From contig NZ_QMDX01000015.1 in NCBI RefSeq assembly GCF_007421925.1, positions 1-55,271 of the forward strand: 55,271 bases of DNA. Direction: 5' to 3'. Positions within the stretch are counted from its first letter, which is position 1. Every line of letters begins with the position of its first letter. The notes under the pieces are model-generated. The model did no database searches. It was not told where the DNA came from and worked only from the letters and a program-made list of their open reading frames with translations. Position numbers and translations under genes: made by a program. Positions 22,335 through 31,304 of this stretch are shown piece after piece. The DNA comes from Haloglomus irregulare. GTDB taxonomy: Archaea; Halobacteriota; Halobacteria; Halobacteriales; Haloarculaceae.

Positions 22335-23579
22335 TCAGTCCTCTGCGCGGCCATGTAACGCCCACATCGTCGTCTCTAGATTCCTGACGGCGTCAGCGTT
22401 CGGTCCCTCAACGAGATCAGTCCAGGACTGAATCCCTGGAAAGACGAGCGGGGTCGTGTGCGTCGGAAGCGCGTCCCAGTCAACGGCTGCTGCGGTCGGT
22501 GCGGGGTCAACCTTGTGGGCGGTGAGCGGTGGTGGCAGGTCGGCCCTCCGTTCGGGTGTCACTCCAAGACCGAGGCGATGGGTGTAGCCGGTCCAGTGCC
22601 AGCGTTTGCCCGCACCATGGTGGACTGCGGGAGCCCAAAGGTACACTTCACCCGGAGTCAACTGCGTGGTGTCCGAGGGGTCTGTGGTGGACAACTGTCG
22701 CGACATTTTGACGACCCATTCCTCACCGGTCCATGTTCCCGAGGCGGTCCAGTCAGCGGCACTCCCGGTCGGTTCGCGGAGGGGTCGCCGAGGAATCATC
22801 GCCCCCTCCCACTCGGCTACGTTCCGGTCGAACGGAACCGTCACGTCCGGTGTCAGCGCATAGGTCCCCGAGCCTTGTGTGGGGAACTCGCCATTAGAAA
22901 CTGCGTGGTAATCAAGCGCGCCCCCGTTCACAACATCCGGATCGAACATCAGTTCGGGGCCTGAACCGGCGTCCCAGTTTTGACTGGTGTACGTTCGGCG
23001 TCCGTCGTCTGCATGGCGGTAGTCCAAGACGTATGCGTCGGTCCCAAACCCGACCGGATCCGACCGATGTGCGCGCCACATCGGTAAGTCGAGGAACTCA
23101 CCCCGTCTCTTCATCGCTCGTAACTCCCCGGGCGGGCGGACCTCACGCCAGTCGCCTTCCCACCACTCACCGGCACACGCCTGCGGCAGGAACTTCTGGA
23201 TATCCGATTTCTCGAGACGCTCTCCGTAGTGAGGGTGAGCCTCCACCTCGTCGGGGGCGGCCGCGCTCGGAAGCGACCGCATCCCTTCGTGTGCGGTGAG
23301 CCACCCGGCGAACTCCTCGAAGCCGCGGACAGTTCCGTCGTCCAGAAAGAAGCTCAAACGGTCCTCGTAGAACCCGGTATGCTCATCGTCGCCACTTACC
23401 CACGGCGACGGGGTCGCGAACTGTCGCCACTCACCCTCGTGGTAGACTAGCATATCGTGAATCCACCCGCCAGGGTCTGGCTGGTCCCACCGGAACTGGA
23501 AGTGTAGTCGCTCCCCATCGTGTGCTGCCCGCGTTCGGAGTTGCTTCTCCGCATCGGCCGGCATCCAATTGCTGCCCAT
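22335..23579 (-). CDS. Ethylbenzene-dehydrogenase-related heme-domain protein, 414 aa
   Basis: The EB_dh/cytochrome-c-552-like heme-b domain is the gamma subunit fold of DMSO-reductase-family enzymes. Supporting stretches are FQFRWDQPDPGGWIHDM, DRLSFFLDDGTVRGFEEFAG, LPMWRAHRSDPVGFGTDAY and WVVKMSRQLSTTD. It starts at ATG 23579 (MGSNWMPADAEKQL) with no signal peptide or membrane helix. No molybdopterin catalytic subunit lies nearby, so the partner is missing or encoded elsewhere. It may bind heme in the cytoplasm. Confidence 0.7.
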   Translation of the reverse strand: MGSNWMPADAEKQLRTRAAHDGERLHFQFRWDQPDPGGWIHDMLVYHEGEWRQFATPSPWVSGDDEHTGFYEDRLSFFLDDGTVRGFEEFAGWLTAHEGMRSLPSAAAPDEVEAHPHYGERLEKSDIQKFLPQACAGEWWEGDWREVRPPGELRAMKRRGEFLDLPMWRAHRSDPVGFGTDAYVLDYRHADDGRRTYTSQNWDAGSGPELMFDPDVVNGGALDYHAVSNGEFPTQGSGTYALTPDVTVPFDRNVAEWEGAMIPRRPLREPTGSAADWTASGTWTGEEWVVKMSRQLSTTDPSDTTQLTPGEVYLWAPAVHHGAGKRWHWTGYTHRLGLGVTPERRADLPPPLTAHKVDPAPTAAAVDWDALPTHTTPLVFPGIQSWTDLVEGPNADAVRNLETTMWALHGRAED

Positions 23580-23890
23580 TGCTGTGGTTCCCGTATACCC
23601 TCCCGATGGCTTATTCTGTGCTACATTGTGACATATCCTCATACAGAGCACGGTGAGGAGTGTCCCATCGACGACTATGCATGACGGTGGGAATCTTCAG
23701 AGGGTCTTGATGCGCCCCCATCGCAGCACACAACTTTATTAATATTATATTAGCAAAACCACCATGCCGGGATTTATATTTTACATCTGAAATAATTTAG
23801 CCGGCAAGTACTGAATAAGCAGAACTACCCCCATCTCTGTCCAGTCAACCGAAGTTATCGATAAATCTGGTTACGACCGAGTACCTCTAC
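23580..23890. other. AT-rich intergenic region, no gene
   Basis: The stretch 23735-23810 is strongly AT-rich (runs such as TTTATTAATATTATATTA) and has a partial inverted repeat TGCCGG/CCGGCA near 23764-23812. It separates divergent genes and probably holds promoters for both. No coding frame is credible. Confidence 0.5.
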
Positions 23891-23922
23891 TAATTGATAT
23901 ATACTACCAATATAATCAATTA
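23891..23922. promoter_or_regulatory. AT-rich inverted repeat upstream of the phosphatase-ppk1 pair
   Basis: TAATTGAT (23891-23898) and ATCAATTA (23915-23922) are perfect complements with an almost symmetric AT-rich centre. It lies 56-87 bases before the ATG at 23978, upstream of a TATA-like CTATTATT at about 23942. The position suits an activator or repressor site for phosphate-responsive control. Confidence 0.5.
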
Positions 23923-23977
23923 AACGGCGCGCTACCTATCTGCTATTATTCACAGGCTGTTCCATCGCCTGCCCACA

Positions 23978-24667
23978 ATGAATACTGAACTTACTCAGGA
24001 AGCGAATATCGACGAGCCCCACCTCCGCCTCGACCGCAGCGACTGGGACGAAATCTATATTATCGGTGATGTCCACGGCTGTCGAGCCACGCTGGAACGA
24101 CTACTCGGGGCGACTGAGCCGACTCGTAACGACCTCGTGGTATTCGTTGGAGACTTGGTCCGCAAGGGGCCGGACAGCAAGGGCGTACTTGATCTCGTCC
24201 GGTCGCACCCGAACTACCATACTGTCCGGGGAAACAACGAGCAGAAACTCGTCGACGGGCGGAAATCGATTGCTACACTGACCGAGGATGATCTCAACTA
24301 CCTCGACTCCCTGCCGGTCGTCATCTCGTGGGACGACGCCATCGTCGTCCACGGTGGAATCGACCACCGGAAACCGTTTGCTGAACATACGCTCACGGAG
24401 CTGCTGAACACCCGATCGCTCGTTCCGGACGCGAGCTACGAGCGTCCGTACTGGTTCGAGACCCGCCGAGAATCCCCGCGGGTATTCTTCGGCCATACCG
24501 TCCTTGCTGAGCCGTTCACCAGCGAATACGCCGTCGGACTCGACACGGGCTGTGTCTACGGCGGCCAGCTGACCGCCTACGACTACCGGGGCCAGCAACT
24601 GATCGCCGTTGAACCCCCGGAGACGTACCAGTCGCGATCGGCTGACAGCATCGTTGAGCCCCGATAG
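23978..24667 (+). CDS. PPP-family metallophosphatase, 229 aa
   Basis: Serine/threonine protein phosphatase/ApaH-like calcineurin fold. Metal and catalytic motifs occur in order: GDVHG (residue ~30), GDLVRKGPDS (~57), RGNNEQ (~85), HGGID (~125), FGHT (~165) and DTGC (~185). The third motif is normally GNH(D/E); here His is replaced by Asn, so the usual general acid may be missing. It sits upstream of ppk1, with 19 bases between the stop and the ppk1 ATG, so a role in polyphosphate or nucleotide signalling is plausible. Confidence 0.82.
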   Translation: MNTELTQEANIDEPHLRLDRSDWDEIYIIGDVHGCRATLERLLGATEPTRNDLVVFVGDLVRKGPDSKGVLDLVRSHPNYHTVRGNNEQKLVDGRKSIATLTEDDLNYLDSLPVVISWDDAIVVHGGIDHRKPFAEHTLTELLNTRSLVPDASYERPYWFETRRESPRVFFGHTVLAEPFTSEYAVGLDTGCVYGGQLTAYDYRGQQLIAVEPPETYQSRSADSIVEPR

Positions 24668-24686
24668 ACACCATCGCAGTCCTGAG

Positions 24687-26966
24687 ATGCCCACCGATGA
24701 TCCACCCGAAATTGAACCCCATGAGCCGTCTGAAGTCGATCTGTCTGACCCGGATCTGTACCTGAACCGCGAACTGAGCGAACTCGCCTTCCAACGGCGA
24801 GTACTCCACGAGACCTTGGACGATCGGAATCCGTTGCTTGAACGGGTCCGATTCCTCGCTATTGTCACCCGGAACCTGGATGAGTTCGTCATGAAGCGTG
24901 TCGGCGGGCTCAAACAACAAATCGAGGCCGGTGTCACCGATCGGACAGTCGACGGCCGGACCCCACTTGAGCAGTGGAAAGAAATTCACGAAACGTTACA
25001 TCCGATGCTGGAGCGGCAGGCCCGCTGTTACGCTACGGAGCTCCGCCCGGCGCTCGCCGAACGGGGCATCGAAATCGTAGCGTACGATCAACTCGGTACG
25101 GAGGAGCAGTCGCGGATGCGTCACCACTTCGAGCAGTCCATCAAGCCGACCCTGACCCCCCTCTCGTTCGACCCGGCTCACCCGTTCCCGTTCATTTCGA
25201 ACCGCTCGCTCTCGCTCGCGGTACTCACACGTCAATCGGGGGATAACGGCCCGACGTTCACGCGGATCAAAATCCCACCGAACCGGCCGCGGCTGGTCGA
25301 GGTGGGTGACGACCCCCGATACGTCCTCGTCGAGGATGTCATCAGACATAACCTCGACATCCTCCTACCCAACGTCGAGATCCTGGATACGGCGCTGTTC
25401 CGTCTGACGCGGAACGCGGAGGTCCGCCGCGACGAGGAAGTCGCGGAGGACCTCATCGACATGATCGAGGACGTGCTCGAACAGCGTCGATTCGCCAGCG
25501 TCGTCCGGATGGAGATCGAATCGGGCGCGGACCCCCGTATCCGTTCGACGCTGCAAGAGCAACTGGATCTCAAGGAACGGGAAATATACGACCTCGACGG
25601 CCCGATAGACTACCGTGACTTCGCCTCACTAGTGGAACTCGACCGGCCCGAACTGAAACGCGACCCCTGGGAACCGACATCGCACCCACGACTCGCAGAC
25701 AGCCAACCGAAAGCGTTCGACGAAACCCAAGAAGACCTTCCGAATCGGAACATCTTCCAGGCCATCGACGAAGGAGACATTCTGCTCCATCACCCATACC
25801 ACGACTTCGGCGAGACCGTCCAGCGATTCCTCACCGAGGCGGCAAACGACCCCAACGTGCTGGCGGTGAAGGCCGCAATCTACAGGACTGCCAGCGACTC
25901 ACAGGTCATTCAGTCGCTCATTGAAGCCGCCGAGAACGGCAAGCAGGTCGCCGTGATGGTTGAGCTGAAAGCCCGCTTCGATGAGCAGAACAACCTCGAA
26001 TGGGTCCGTCGACTCGAGGAGAACGGCATCCACGTCGCATACGGGACCATCGGGCTGAAGACACACACAAAAACGGCCCTGGTCGTCCGCGAAGAGAACG
26101 AGGAGGTGAACCTCTATTCGCATGTCGGAACCGGGAACTACCACTCCGAGACCGCGAAGGGGTACGTCGACCTCGGACTGCTGACGGCTGACCAGGACAT
26201 CGGTCAGGACCTGGTCACGCTATTCAACTCGTTCACCGGCCCCGGCCTGGACGAGCAGTTCCGGAAGCTGCTGGTCGCGCCAGTGACGATGCGGTCGATG
26301 TTCACCTATTATATCAGACGCGAGGCCCGGCACGCGAAGGCCGGTCGGCCGGCGCGTATCGTGGTGAAAATCAACGGGCTCGAGGACCCGGGTATCATCG
26401 AGGAGCTGTACCGGGCGTCGATGGCTGGGGTCGACATCGACCTCATCGTCCGCGACATCTGCCGGCTTCGCCCCGGGCTGGAGAACATAAGCGAAACCAT
26501 CTCCGTCCACTCAGTAGTGGGCCGATTCCTCGAACATTCGCGGATCTTTTATTTCGAGAACGGTGCGCGGGCAGCCGATAGCGACGACCTCAACGAGGAC
26601 GAGGGGCACCCCGAGTACTATATCGGGAGCGCCGACTGGATGACCCGGAACCTCGACAACCGGGTCGAGGCTGTCACCCCTGTACAGAACCTGGATATCC
26701 GCCGACAGTTGAAATTCAACCTCGAACTGATTCTCGCTGATAACCGGCTCCGCTGGACGATGAACGCAGATGGGAGCTACGATCAGCAGCACCCGGCGGA
26801 CGGCGAAACGATGATTGATACACAAAGAATCCTCATGGAAGAGACGCGGGCTGCCGTCGGGCGCGAGGGCTGTAGGATGTGGCTCGCGACCGATTACCAG
26901 TTCGACAGCGATATCCTCGTTACGACGCCGGAGAATGACAATGAGGGGGTCCAAAACTCCGGATAG
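24687..26966 (+). CDS. ppk1: Polyphosphate kinase 1, 759 aa
   Basis: Ppk1 reversibly polymerises the gamma phosphate of ATP into polyphosphate. The N-terminal and head domains (LYLNRELSELAFQRRVLHE, FLAIVTRNLDEFVMKRVGGL) and the two PLD-like C-terminal domains are complete. KTHTKTALVV carries the expected phospho-His, SHVGTGNYH is near the ATP site, and LEHSRIFYF is in the second PLD half. The length (about 700 is usual) and all motifs indicate an active enzyme. ATG 24687 is preferred to an overlapping ATG at 24609 because the family begins just before LYLNREL. Confidence 0.93.
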   Translation: MPTDDPPEIEPHEPSEVDLSDPDLYLNRELSELAFQRRVLHETLDDRNPLLERVRFLAIVTRNLDEFVMKRVGGLKQQIEAGVTDRTVDGRTPLEQWKEIHETLHPMLERQARCYATELRPALAERGIEIVAYDQLGTEEQSRMRHHFEQSIKPTLTPLSFDPAHPFPFISNRSLSLAVLTRQSGDNGPTFTRIKIPPNRPRLVEVGDDPRYVLVEDVIRHNLDILLPNVEILDTALFRLTRNAEVRRDEEVAEDLIDMIEDVLEQRRFASVVRMEIESGADPRIRSTLQEQLDLKEREIYDLDGPIDYRDFASLVELDRPELKRDPWEPTSHPRLADSQPKAFDETQEDLPNRNIFQAIDEGDILLHHPYHDFGETVQRFLTEAANDPNVLAVKAAIYRTASDSQVIQSLIEAAENGKQVAVMVELKARFDEQNNLEWVRRLEENGIHVAYGTIGLKTHTKTALVVREENEEVNLYSHVGTGNYHSETAKGYVDLGLLTADQDIGQDLVTLFNSFTGPGLDEQFRKLLVAPVTMRSMFTYYIRREARHAKAGRPARIVVKINGLEDPGIIEELYRASMAGVDIDLIVRDICRLRPGLENISETISVHSVVGRFLEHSRIFYFENGARAADSDDLNEDEGHPEYYIGSADWMTRNLDNRVEAVTPVQNLDIRRQLKFNLELILADNRLRWTMNADGSYDQQHPADGETMIDTQRILMEETRAAVGREGCRMWLATDYQFDSDILVTTPENDNEGVQNSG

Positions 26967-27137
26967 GCGGAACAGAGAGCAGCCTACCTACACTGACCTC
27001 CGCGTACAGTATTGGATTGACAGTTGGCTATCCCAAAGTCCTCGGACAGCACGGATCAAAACTGTTGATAAGCAAACGAGCGATTACCTCCGAGTTCAGT
27101 AGGGGGAACGCCAATCGACGCAGTTTTTCGTGAAGCA

Positions 27138-27158
27138 CCTCGGGGTCAAGCCCCGAGG
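27138..27158. terminator. Perfect GC hairpin between ppk1 and the amphi-Trp gene
   Basis: CCTCGGGG and CCCCGAGG, 8-bp arms around TCAAG, lie between convergent genes. No long T-run follows, so it may act as a barrier or transcript-end stabiliser. The TCAAG loop also resembles TnpB element ends, so a solo IS end is the alternative. The rest of 26967-27184 shows no gene. Confidence 0.4.
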
Positions 27159-27184
27159 CACTCGCCTTGCCTCTCTGTAGGGCG

Positions 27185-27493
27185 TTACTCGACACTCGGT
27201 GCCGTCTCGTCGGTGGTACCTGGAATCTCGATCTCGATTTCAAGTTCTTGCTCGTCGTATCCCTCGAATTCTACCTCGAGCTCGACCGGCTCCCCGAACG
27301 TAAACGGCAGTTTCCACTCATCACCAGTAATGGTCAGTGTGTTTCCCTGCTGGAGCTTCTCACCAATTTCGACTAAGAATCGACCCGCTTCGGCGGCACT
27401 GAGTCGATATTCCTGTTCGAAGTCTCGACCCTCTCGGATTAGGGTCAGCTCGTCCTCGGTCTCATCCCCTGTATCAGAATCGGTCTGTGACAT
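27185..27493 (-). CDS. Amphi-Trp domain-containing protein, 102 aa
   Basis: An acidic N-terminus, then FEQEYRLSAAEAGRFLVEIGEKL, TITGDEWKLPFTFGEPVELE and a glutamate-rich end. This matches the haloarchaeal amphi-Trp domain, a small alpha-beta module of unknown function. A TATA-like CTTTTATTTA lies about 22-31 bases upstream of the ATG (27515-27524), consistent with a leaderless transcript. Confidence 0.7.
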   Translation of the reverse strand: MSQTDSDTGDETEDELTLIREGRDFEQEYRLSAAEAGRFLVEIGEKLQQGNTLTITGDEWKLPFTFGEPVELEVEFEGYDEQELEIEIEIPGTTDETAPSVE

Positions 27494-27568
27494 CTCCTAT
27501 TTTTACGAGTGCCTAAATAAAAGCCGTGTGGTCTCGGACCGCCAACTGGCGGATGTGGTGAATCGTGA

Positions 27569-27709
27569 CTTGCCGGCCACTTTGTCAAGGTACCGGCGCT
27601 GCTCGCCCTGATGAACGTCGCGCTATACTTCCAGCGAAGGTTCGACTGGAGCGGGTCGCACATCGGGAGTCTCGATTCATCTACATCCGAGTCAGCGACC
27701 GACGACTAA
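27569..27709 (+). pseudogene. 3' remnant of a membrane-protein gene
   Basis: An in-frame stretch without a start reads HFVKVPALLALMNVALYFQR, then RFDWSGSHIGSLDSSTSES, and ends at TAA 27707. A hydrophobic helix followed by a Gln/Arg cap and a polar tail resembles the C-terminus of ACR3-type arsenite exporters, which would fit the nearby arsR and broken arsC, but the fragment is too short to be sure. The remaining sequence to 27912 shows no gene. Confidence 0.35.
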
Positions 27710-27912
27710 CGACACAATCCGACATCATCCAATGCTGAGATAGACGCACCGTGTCGTATCGCCATTACATCAGCCAACACTCTGCCCGCTCCCGTCATCG
27801 GTTCCCCGGATGAACTCGGGCAATCCAGAGGCCGATTATCGGAAGCGCCCGCAGCATTTCCCCGAACGAGCCAGTTTAGCGTCGGTCACAACGGTATCCA
27901 CCTGACAGTGTA

Positions 27913-28677
27913 CTAATGGAGACAGCGGATGCGGAGGTACCGTATCGTCTCTATACAGGATGCGATGTCGGCGAGCGCCGGCGTAACCGTCTCCATATCG
28001 GTGTAGAGGTACTGCGATAGACTTGCCGAATCGACGCCGGAGAGGCTTATGTTTTCTCGGCTGTGAATTCGCTTTTGACGGCGGTTCGCGAGGGCCGTGC
28101 AACGCTGTTCTGTGCGTTGTAGCTTCTCGCCGATGCGGGCGAGCTGGGCACTGGTTTCCGTGGCGTCGATTCGGTTGCCGATTTCAACGACGCGCGCTTC
28201 GAGTTCGTTCAGTTCGTTAGCTATGGCATCTAAAGACCCGCTTTCCTGCCGAAGTAAACGGAGGAAATCCTCGCGTTCAGCCAAACATTGGTTCGTCGCC
28301 TTGCGGAGAGTATCGCGAACCATCGGGCTAAGGATTTGCCCGTCCATAACATAGGTTGCGACTGTCTCGCCCAGTTCAACCGTTAAACTCTCTCGGAGCG
28401 TATCGCCGTATTCCTGCTCGTAGTGTGAAACCCCCATTACAGTTTCGCGGTAAGCACGCCGAATTGGTTGAAGTTCCGTGGGAGCTGACGCTTCGAGGCT
28501 TGTAACAACTGCGTGGTTACCGTCCGTTCGAGGAGTGACACGGCCGTTCGTTTGGATCGTATCGAGGCGGTCAAGAAAATCCTCAAACGAATCCCTCTCT
28601 GCACGGACATGATCGATTTCATCGTCTACGTGGGCTAACGCACATTCGATTGTGGGCTGTCGGGTTTCTACCGTCAT
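27913..28677 (-). CDS. DUF7260-like coiled-coil protein, 254 aa
   Basis: ATG 28677 (MTVETRQPTIECAL) with a TATA box TTATAAAAC at about 28692-28700. The protein is mostly helical: VDDEIDHVRAERDSFEDFL, a central globular part, and a heptad-rich segment LDAIANELNELEARVVEIGN, ending TRYLRIRCLH-like. It fits the haloarchaeal DUF7260 family (from memory), whose function is unknown. The in-frame extension to 28824 is rejected because it crosses the TATA box. Confidence 0.65.
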   Translation of the reverse strand: MTVETRQPTIECALAHVDDEIDHVRAERDSFEDFLDRLDTIQTNGRVTPRTDGNHAVVTSLEASAPTELQPIRRAYRETVMGVSHYEQEYGDTLRESLTVELGETVATYVMDGQILSPMVRDTLRKATNQCLAEREDFLRLLRQESGSLDAIANELNELEARVVEIGNRIDATETSAQLARIGEKLQRTEQRCTALANRRQKRIHSRENISLSGVDSASLSQYLYTDMETVTPALADIASCIETIRYLRIRCLH

Positions 28678-28931
28678 TGTCAGAGGATTTGTTTTATAAC
28701 TCCTCCATCGGAAGCGAGCTATTGTCTGCAACGAACGAATGCCGGTATTAAATCGGTTGCTATGGGGGTTATATCGGGGGGGATTGTGAAACATACACGT
28801 GGTGACACCCGGTCGAATCCGCAATAGGTGCGATGGAGGCCTGAATGACTTTTCGACGGGACCGAATCGACGTTGTACCGCTCGTATGTTCGATGTATTA
28901 ATGACTGATGTAATCCGACTGCTCGCTGGCG

Positions 28932-29979
28932 AGGCTCTTACCGAACTGAGTGAAACAACGCCCCGAGAATTACAGCATCCCGCCGTACGCTAGTTGCTAT
29001 GCACAATCAGACAGCCTTCGGCGGGATGCTACGGGAATCTGTGGATCTCACCTCAATAGTGTTGCGCCCAGAGCCGCTCGATGCGGAGATCGAGCGGCGC
29101 TGTAAGCAGGCCTGGAAAGAGGCTCCCTGCCCAGAGTGTGGCGAAATCGCAATCCAGACCGGGGACGGCAGTCCCCGCGTCTGGTGTACCAACTGCCGGT
29201 ACGTGTTCACGTACACGCGCAACACTCCCTTCGAAGGCCGCACGCTCACTTCCGGCGAGATCGCCATCGCGTTCGTCCTCTACGCCGACACGCTCCTCAG
29301 CATCCACCAGATCACACAGCTGTTCGACGCCGTCTACGATACGATCCATACCACGATTCGAGAGATAGAAGCCGCCTTCGAGCGCGGCTTCTATCTCGTC
29401 TGGGAACGCATCCAACACACTATCGACGGCCCAACCCAGATCGACGAAACCGGCCAGAAGTGCTCTGGCTACAAAGGCCAGACGCCGCCGCGGGACGGGC
29501 TCTCCCGCGGCGGCTCTGGAGAAGGCGGACGATCACGGTGGGAAGGAACGCCTGGTGACACGATGACGATCATCGGCGCGTGTCGTGACACGCTTCGCGT
29601 GCTCCGAGCTGAGCCAGGTGCCCAACCGGAGGAACTCAAGCCAGCACTCGACGAAGTTGAGATTCTCTCGGGGAAACTCAACGATGTCTGGCACGACGGA
29701 TGGCGCGGGTACGCGCCATTCGTCTACGACAACGAGCAGACCGTTGTCCACTCCGAAGAATTCGTTACAGATGACGGCGTTCATATCAACCAAGTCGAAT
29801 GCCTCTGGTCGCTGGTGAACCCGTGGCCACGAAAGTTCCGTGGCCTCTCCAAGCCCGGATTGGAGCAGTCCGTCCGAACCTACGGGTTCGTACGGACGTT
29901 GAACCTTGCTGAAGCACCGCTACACGGCCTTCTTGACTGCTTCGTCGTCAACGTGTTTCGCTGAGTTATGCAAGAGCCT
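28932..29979 (+). mobile_element. IS1595-type insertion sequence
   Basis: Terminal inverted repeats: AGGCTCTTACCGAACTGAGT at the left, and the complement of the right end AGGCTCTTGCATAACTCAGC; matching continues into GAAACA. The element is 1048 bases and encodes one transposase. The 8-base flanks (CGCTGGCG and TCTTGAAT) do not match, so no target duplication is visible, which suggests a rearranged or deletion-adjacent copy. Confidence 0.75.
28999..29964 (+). CDS. IS1595-family transposase, 321 aa
   Basis: N-terminal zinc ribbon CPECGEIAI ... CTNCRYVFTYTR, then FEGRTLTSGEIAIAFVLYAD, an ISXO2-like DDE core with TQIDETGQKCSGYKG (first Asp), VWHDGWRGYAPF (second Asp) and INQVECLWSLVNPWPRKFRG (final Asn/Glu region). 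The frame is intact with complete ends, so the copy may be active. Downstream 29980-30177 has an AT-rich patch near 30060-30085 but no gene. Confidence 0.82.
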   Translation: MHNQTAFGGMLRESVDLTSIVLRPEPLDAEIERRCKQAWKEAPCPECGEIAIQTGDGSPRVWCTNCRYVFTYTRNTPFEGRTLTSGEIAIAFVLYADTLLSIHQITQLFDAVYDTIHTTIREIEAAFERGFYLVWERIQHTIDGPTQIDETGQKCSGYKGQTPPRDGLSRGGSGEGGRSRWEGTPGDTMTIIGACRDTLRVLRAEPGAQPEELKPALDEVEILSGKLNDVWHDGWRGYAPFVYDNEQTVVHSEEFVTDDGVHINQVECLWSLVNPWPRKFRGLSKPGLEQSVRTYGFVRTLNLAEAPLHGLLDCFVVNVFR

Positions 29980-30177
29980 TCTTGAATTTCAAACGACCAT
30001 TCATTATCGTCGTCACGAAATGACTCATAATGCTTCTCAAAATTGGAAGGCCCTATCTGATTTCCATATATTTATATACTGGTATGTTTCCATAGTACAA
30101 AAAATTTCCAAGCGCTCAAATAGGCGTGCGAGATACAGGGCGCGTATCTCTGATAGGTCGCTACGAGGCTCTCCGGA

Positions 30178-30351
30178 TTACTGCTCGGAACCGTACCAAC
30201 CGATTCCCACCGCAATCAGCAACAGTACGAGTACGACAGGTGTATAGACGAGGTCGCCCGTATACGCCATTATACCTACAATCATGGCTACGATGAAGAT
30301 CACGACGCTCTTCCAACGGGCATTCACTCGCCGCTGAATCGTTCGGTTCAT
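30178..30351 (-). CDS. 57-residue two-helix membrane protein
   Basis: ATG 30351, sequence MNRTIQRRVNARWKSVVIFI continuing VAMIVGIMAYTGDLVYTP, then VVLVLLLIAVGIGWYGSEQ and TAA. Two clear membrane helices are separated by a short acidic loop, with a basic N-terminus (inside). A TATA-like ATAATGTAT is just upstream. Small proteins of this kind are common in haloarchaea; the function is unknown. Confidence 0.6.
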   Translation of the reverse strand: MNRTIQRRVNARWKSVVIFIVAMIVGIMAYTGDLVYTPVVLVLLLIAVGIGWYGSEQ

Positions 30352-30677
30352 ATACATTATCAGTATGGGGTCATCTTAGCTGTTGCTCTAATGGACTCTG
30401 TAAGGGACTGTTAGTGGTGTTAGCAACGGTTTGAATGATATATACGCGAATACAGCGATGCGCTGTTTCAGCATAGAGGCCGTTCAGTCACTGAGGTTCC
30501 CCACCTTTCATGATTCTGAACACACCCTCTGAGTCGGGCACACCGGTACTGTCCAGTTAGTGAAAATTGAGAAACGAACAGGTTATTGAGTGTATTGGTC
30601 AGGATGCTCGCTAACCTGCTCAGCGACACGTCCGACTGGGAGGTAGATGAATATGGGGAGCGGACGGCGATGCCCGT
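30352..30677. other. About 325 bases without a supported gene
   Basis: Mixed composition with AT-rich promoter-like patches near 30440. The stretch 30604-30705 reads MLANLLSDTSDWEVDEYGER in one frame and could be a short decayed fragment, but it overlaps the lipoprotein gene on the other strand and has no homologue I recognise. Confidence 0.3.
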
Positions 30678-31247
30678 CTATCCGAAGCTTGGTTCGACAT
30701 CGAACTGAGCCACGACCGCGATGAGTCGTCCGCGAGGGATGGCACCGGTGACGGCGAACGCGTGGGGGCCACCACCGACAGCGACATCTATCGCCTCGCC
30801 ATCGCCCGTCGATTCGTCGTTGAGCGTCCAGACGAAGGACTCTCCAGGCTCAAGGAACAGCCGGTCAGTCCCAGTTCCACGGTCGATAGCGCCCCAGCCG
30901 TCGGTACCTCTGTTCGCTACCGTCCACCGGGTCCTGCCAGTGTGGAATGGGAGCGAGCTGCCGTTTCGTAGAGTGAAACTGAGGCCCCCGGTTCCGGCGT
31001 CATAAGTCCTGGAATCCGGGGTCAGCAGGAGCCCATCTCTGTTGTTCTTCGGCGGACAGACGTACAATTCGGCTTCAGTTGGGACTCGTGGGCAGGTCTC
31101 CCGAGCAGGAGACGGAGTCGACGTTGTAACCGCCGGGACTGGCGCTGGTGTCAGGCTTTCAACTTCGGAATTCGAGCCGCGGAGGCGGCTCTCGCACCCG
31201 GCGACAACCACGGCGCCCAGTCCAGCCAGAAGCTGACGACGGCGCAC
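30678..31247 (-). CDS. Putative Tat-exported lipoprotein, 189 aa
   Basis: GTG start 31247. The N-terminus MRRRQLLAGLGAVVVAGCES has a twin-Arg-like motif, a hydrophobic stretch and a lipobox VAGC, then a Ser/Thr/Pro-rich linker and a beta-rich domain (GLSFTLRNGSSLPFHTGRTR, LFLEPGESFVWTLND) similar to Ig-like haloarchaeal surface domains. A TATA-like ATAACTAATAAT is just upstream. It lies just downstream of the phosphonate operon, separated by 57 bases, with its own promoter. Confidence 0.65.
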   Translation of the reverse strand: MRRRQLLAGLGAVVVAGCESRLRGSNSEVESLTPAPVPAVTTSTPSPARETCPRVPTEAELYVCPPKNNRDGLLLTPDSRTYDAGTGGLSFTLRNGSSLPFHTGRTRWTVANRGTDGWGAIDRGTGTDRLFLEPGESFVWTLNDESTGDGEAIDVAVGGGPHAFAVTGAIPRGRLIAVVAQFDVEPSFG

Positions 31248-31304
31248 TATTATTAGTTATACAGGCCGGCGACAAGACTCCCGCGGTGCCGGCAAGGCGA
31301 CTAC

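Noticed and set aside
30604-30705. A 33-residue fragment MLANLLSDTSDWEVDEYGER
   Set aside because: It is too short, overlaps the lipoprotein gene and has no identified parent gene.
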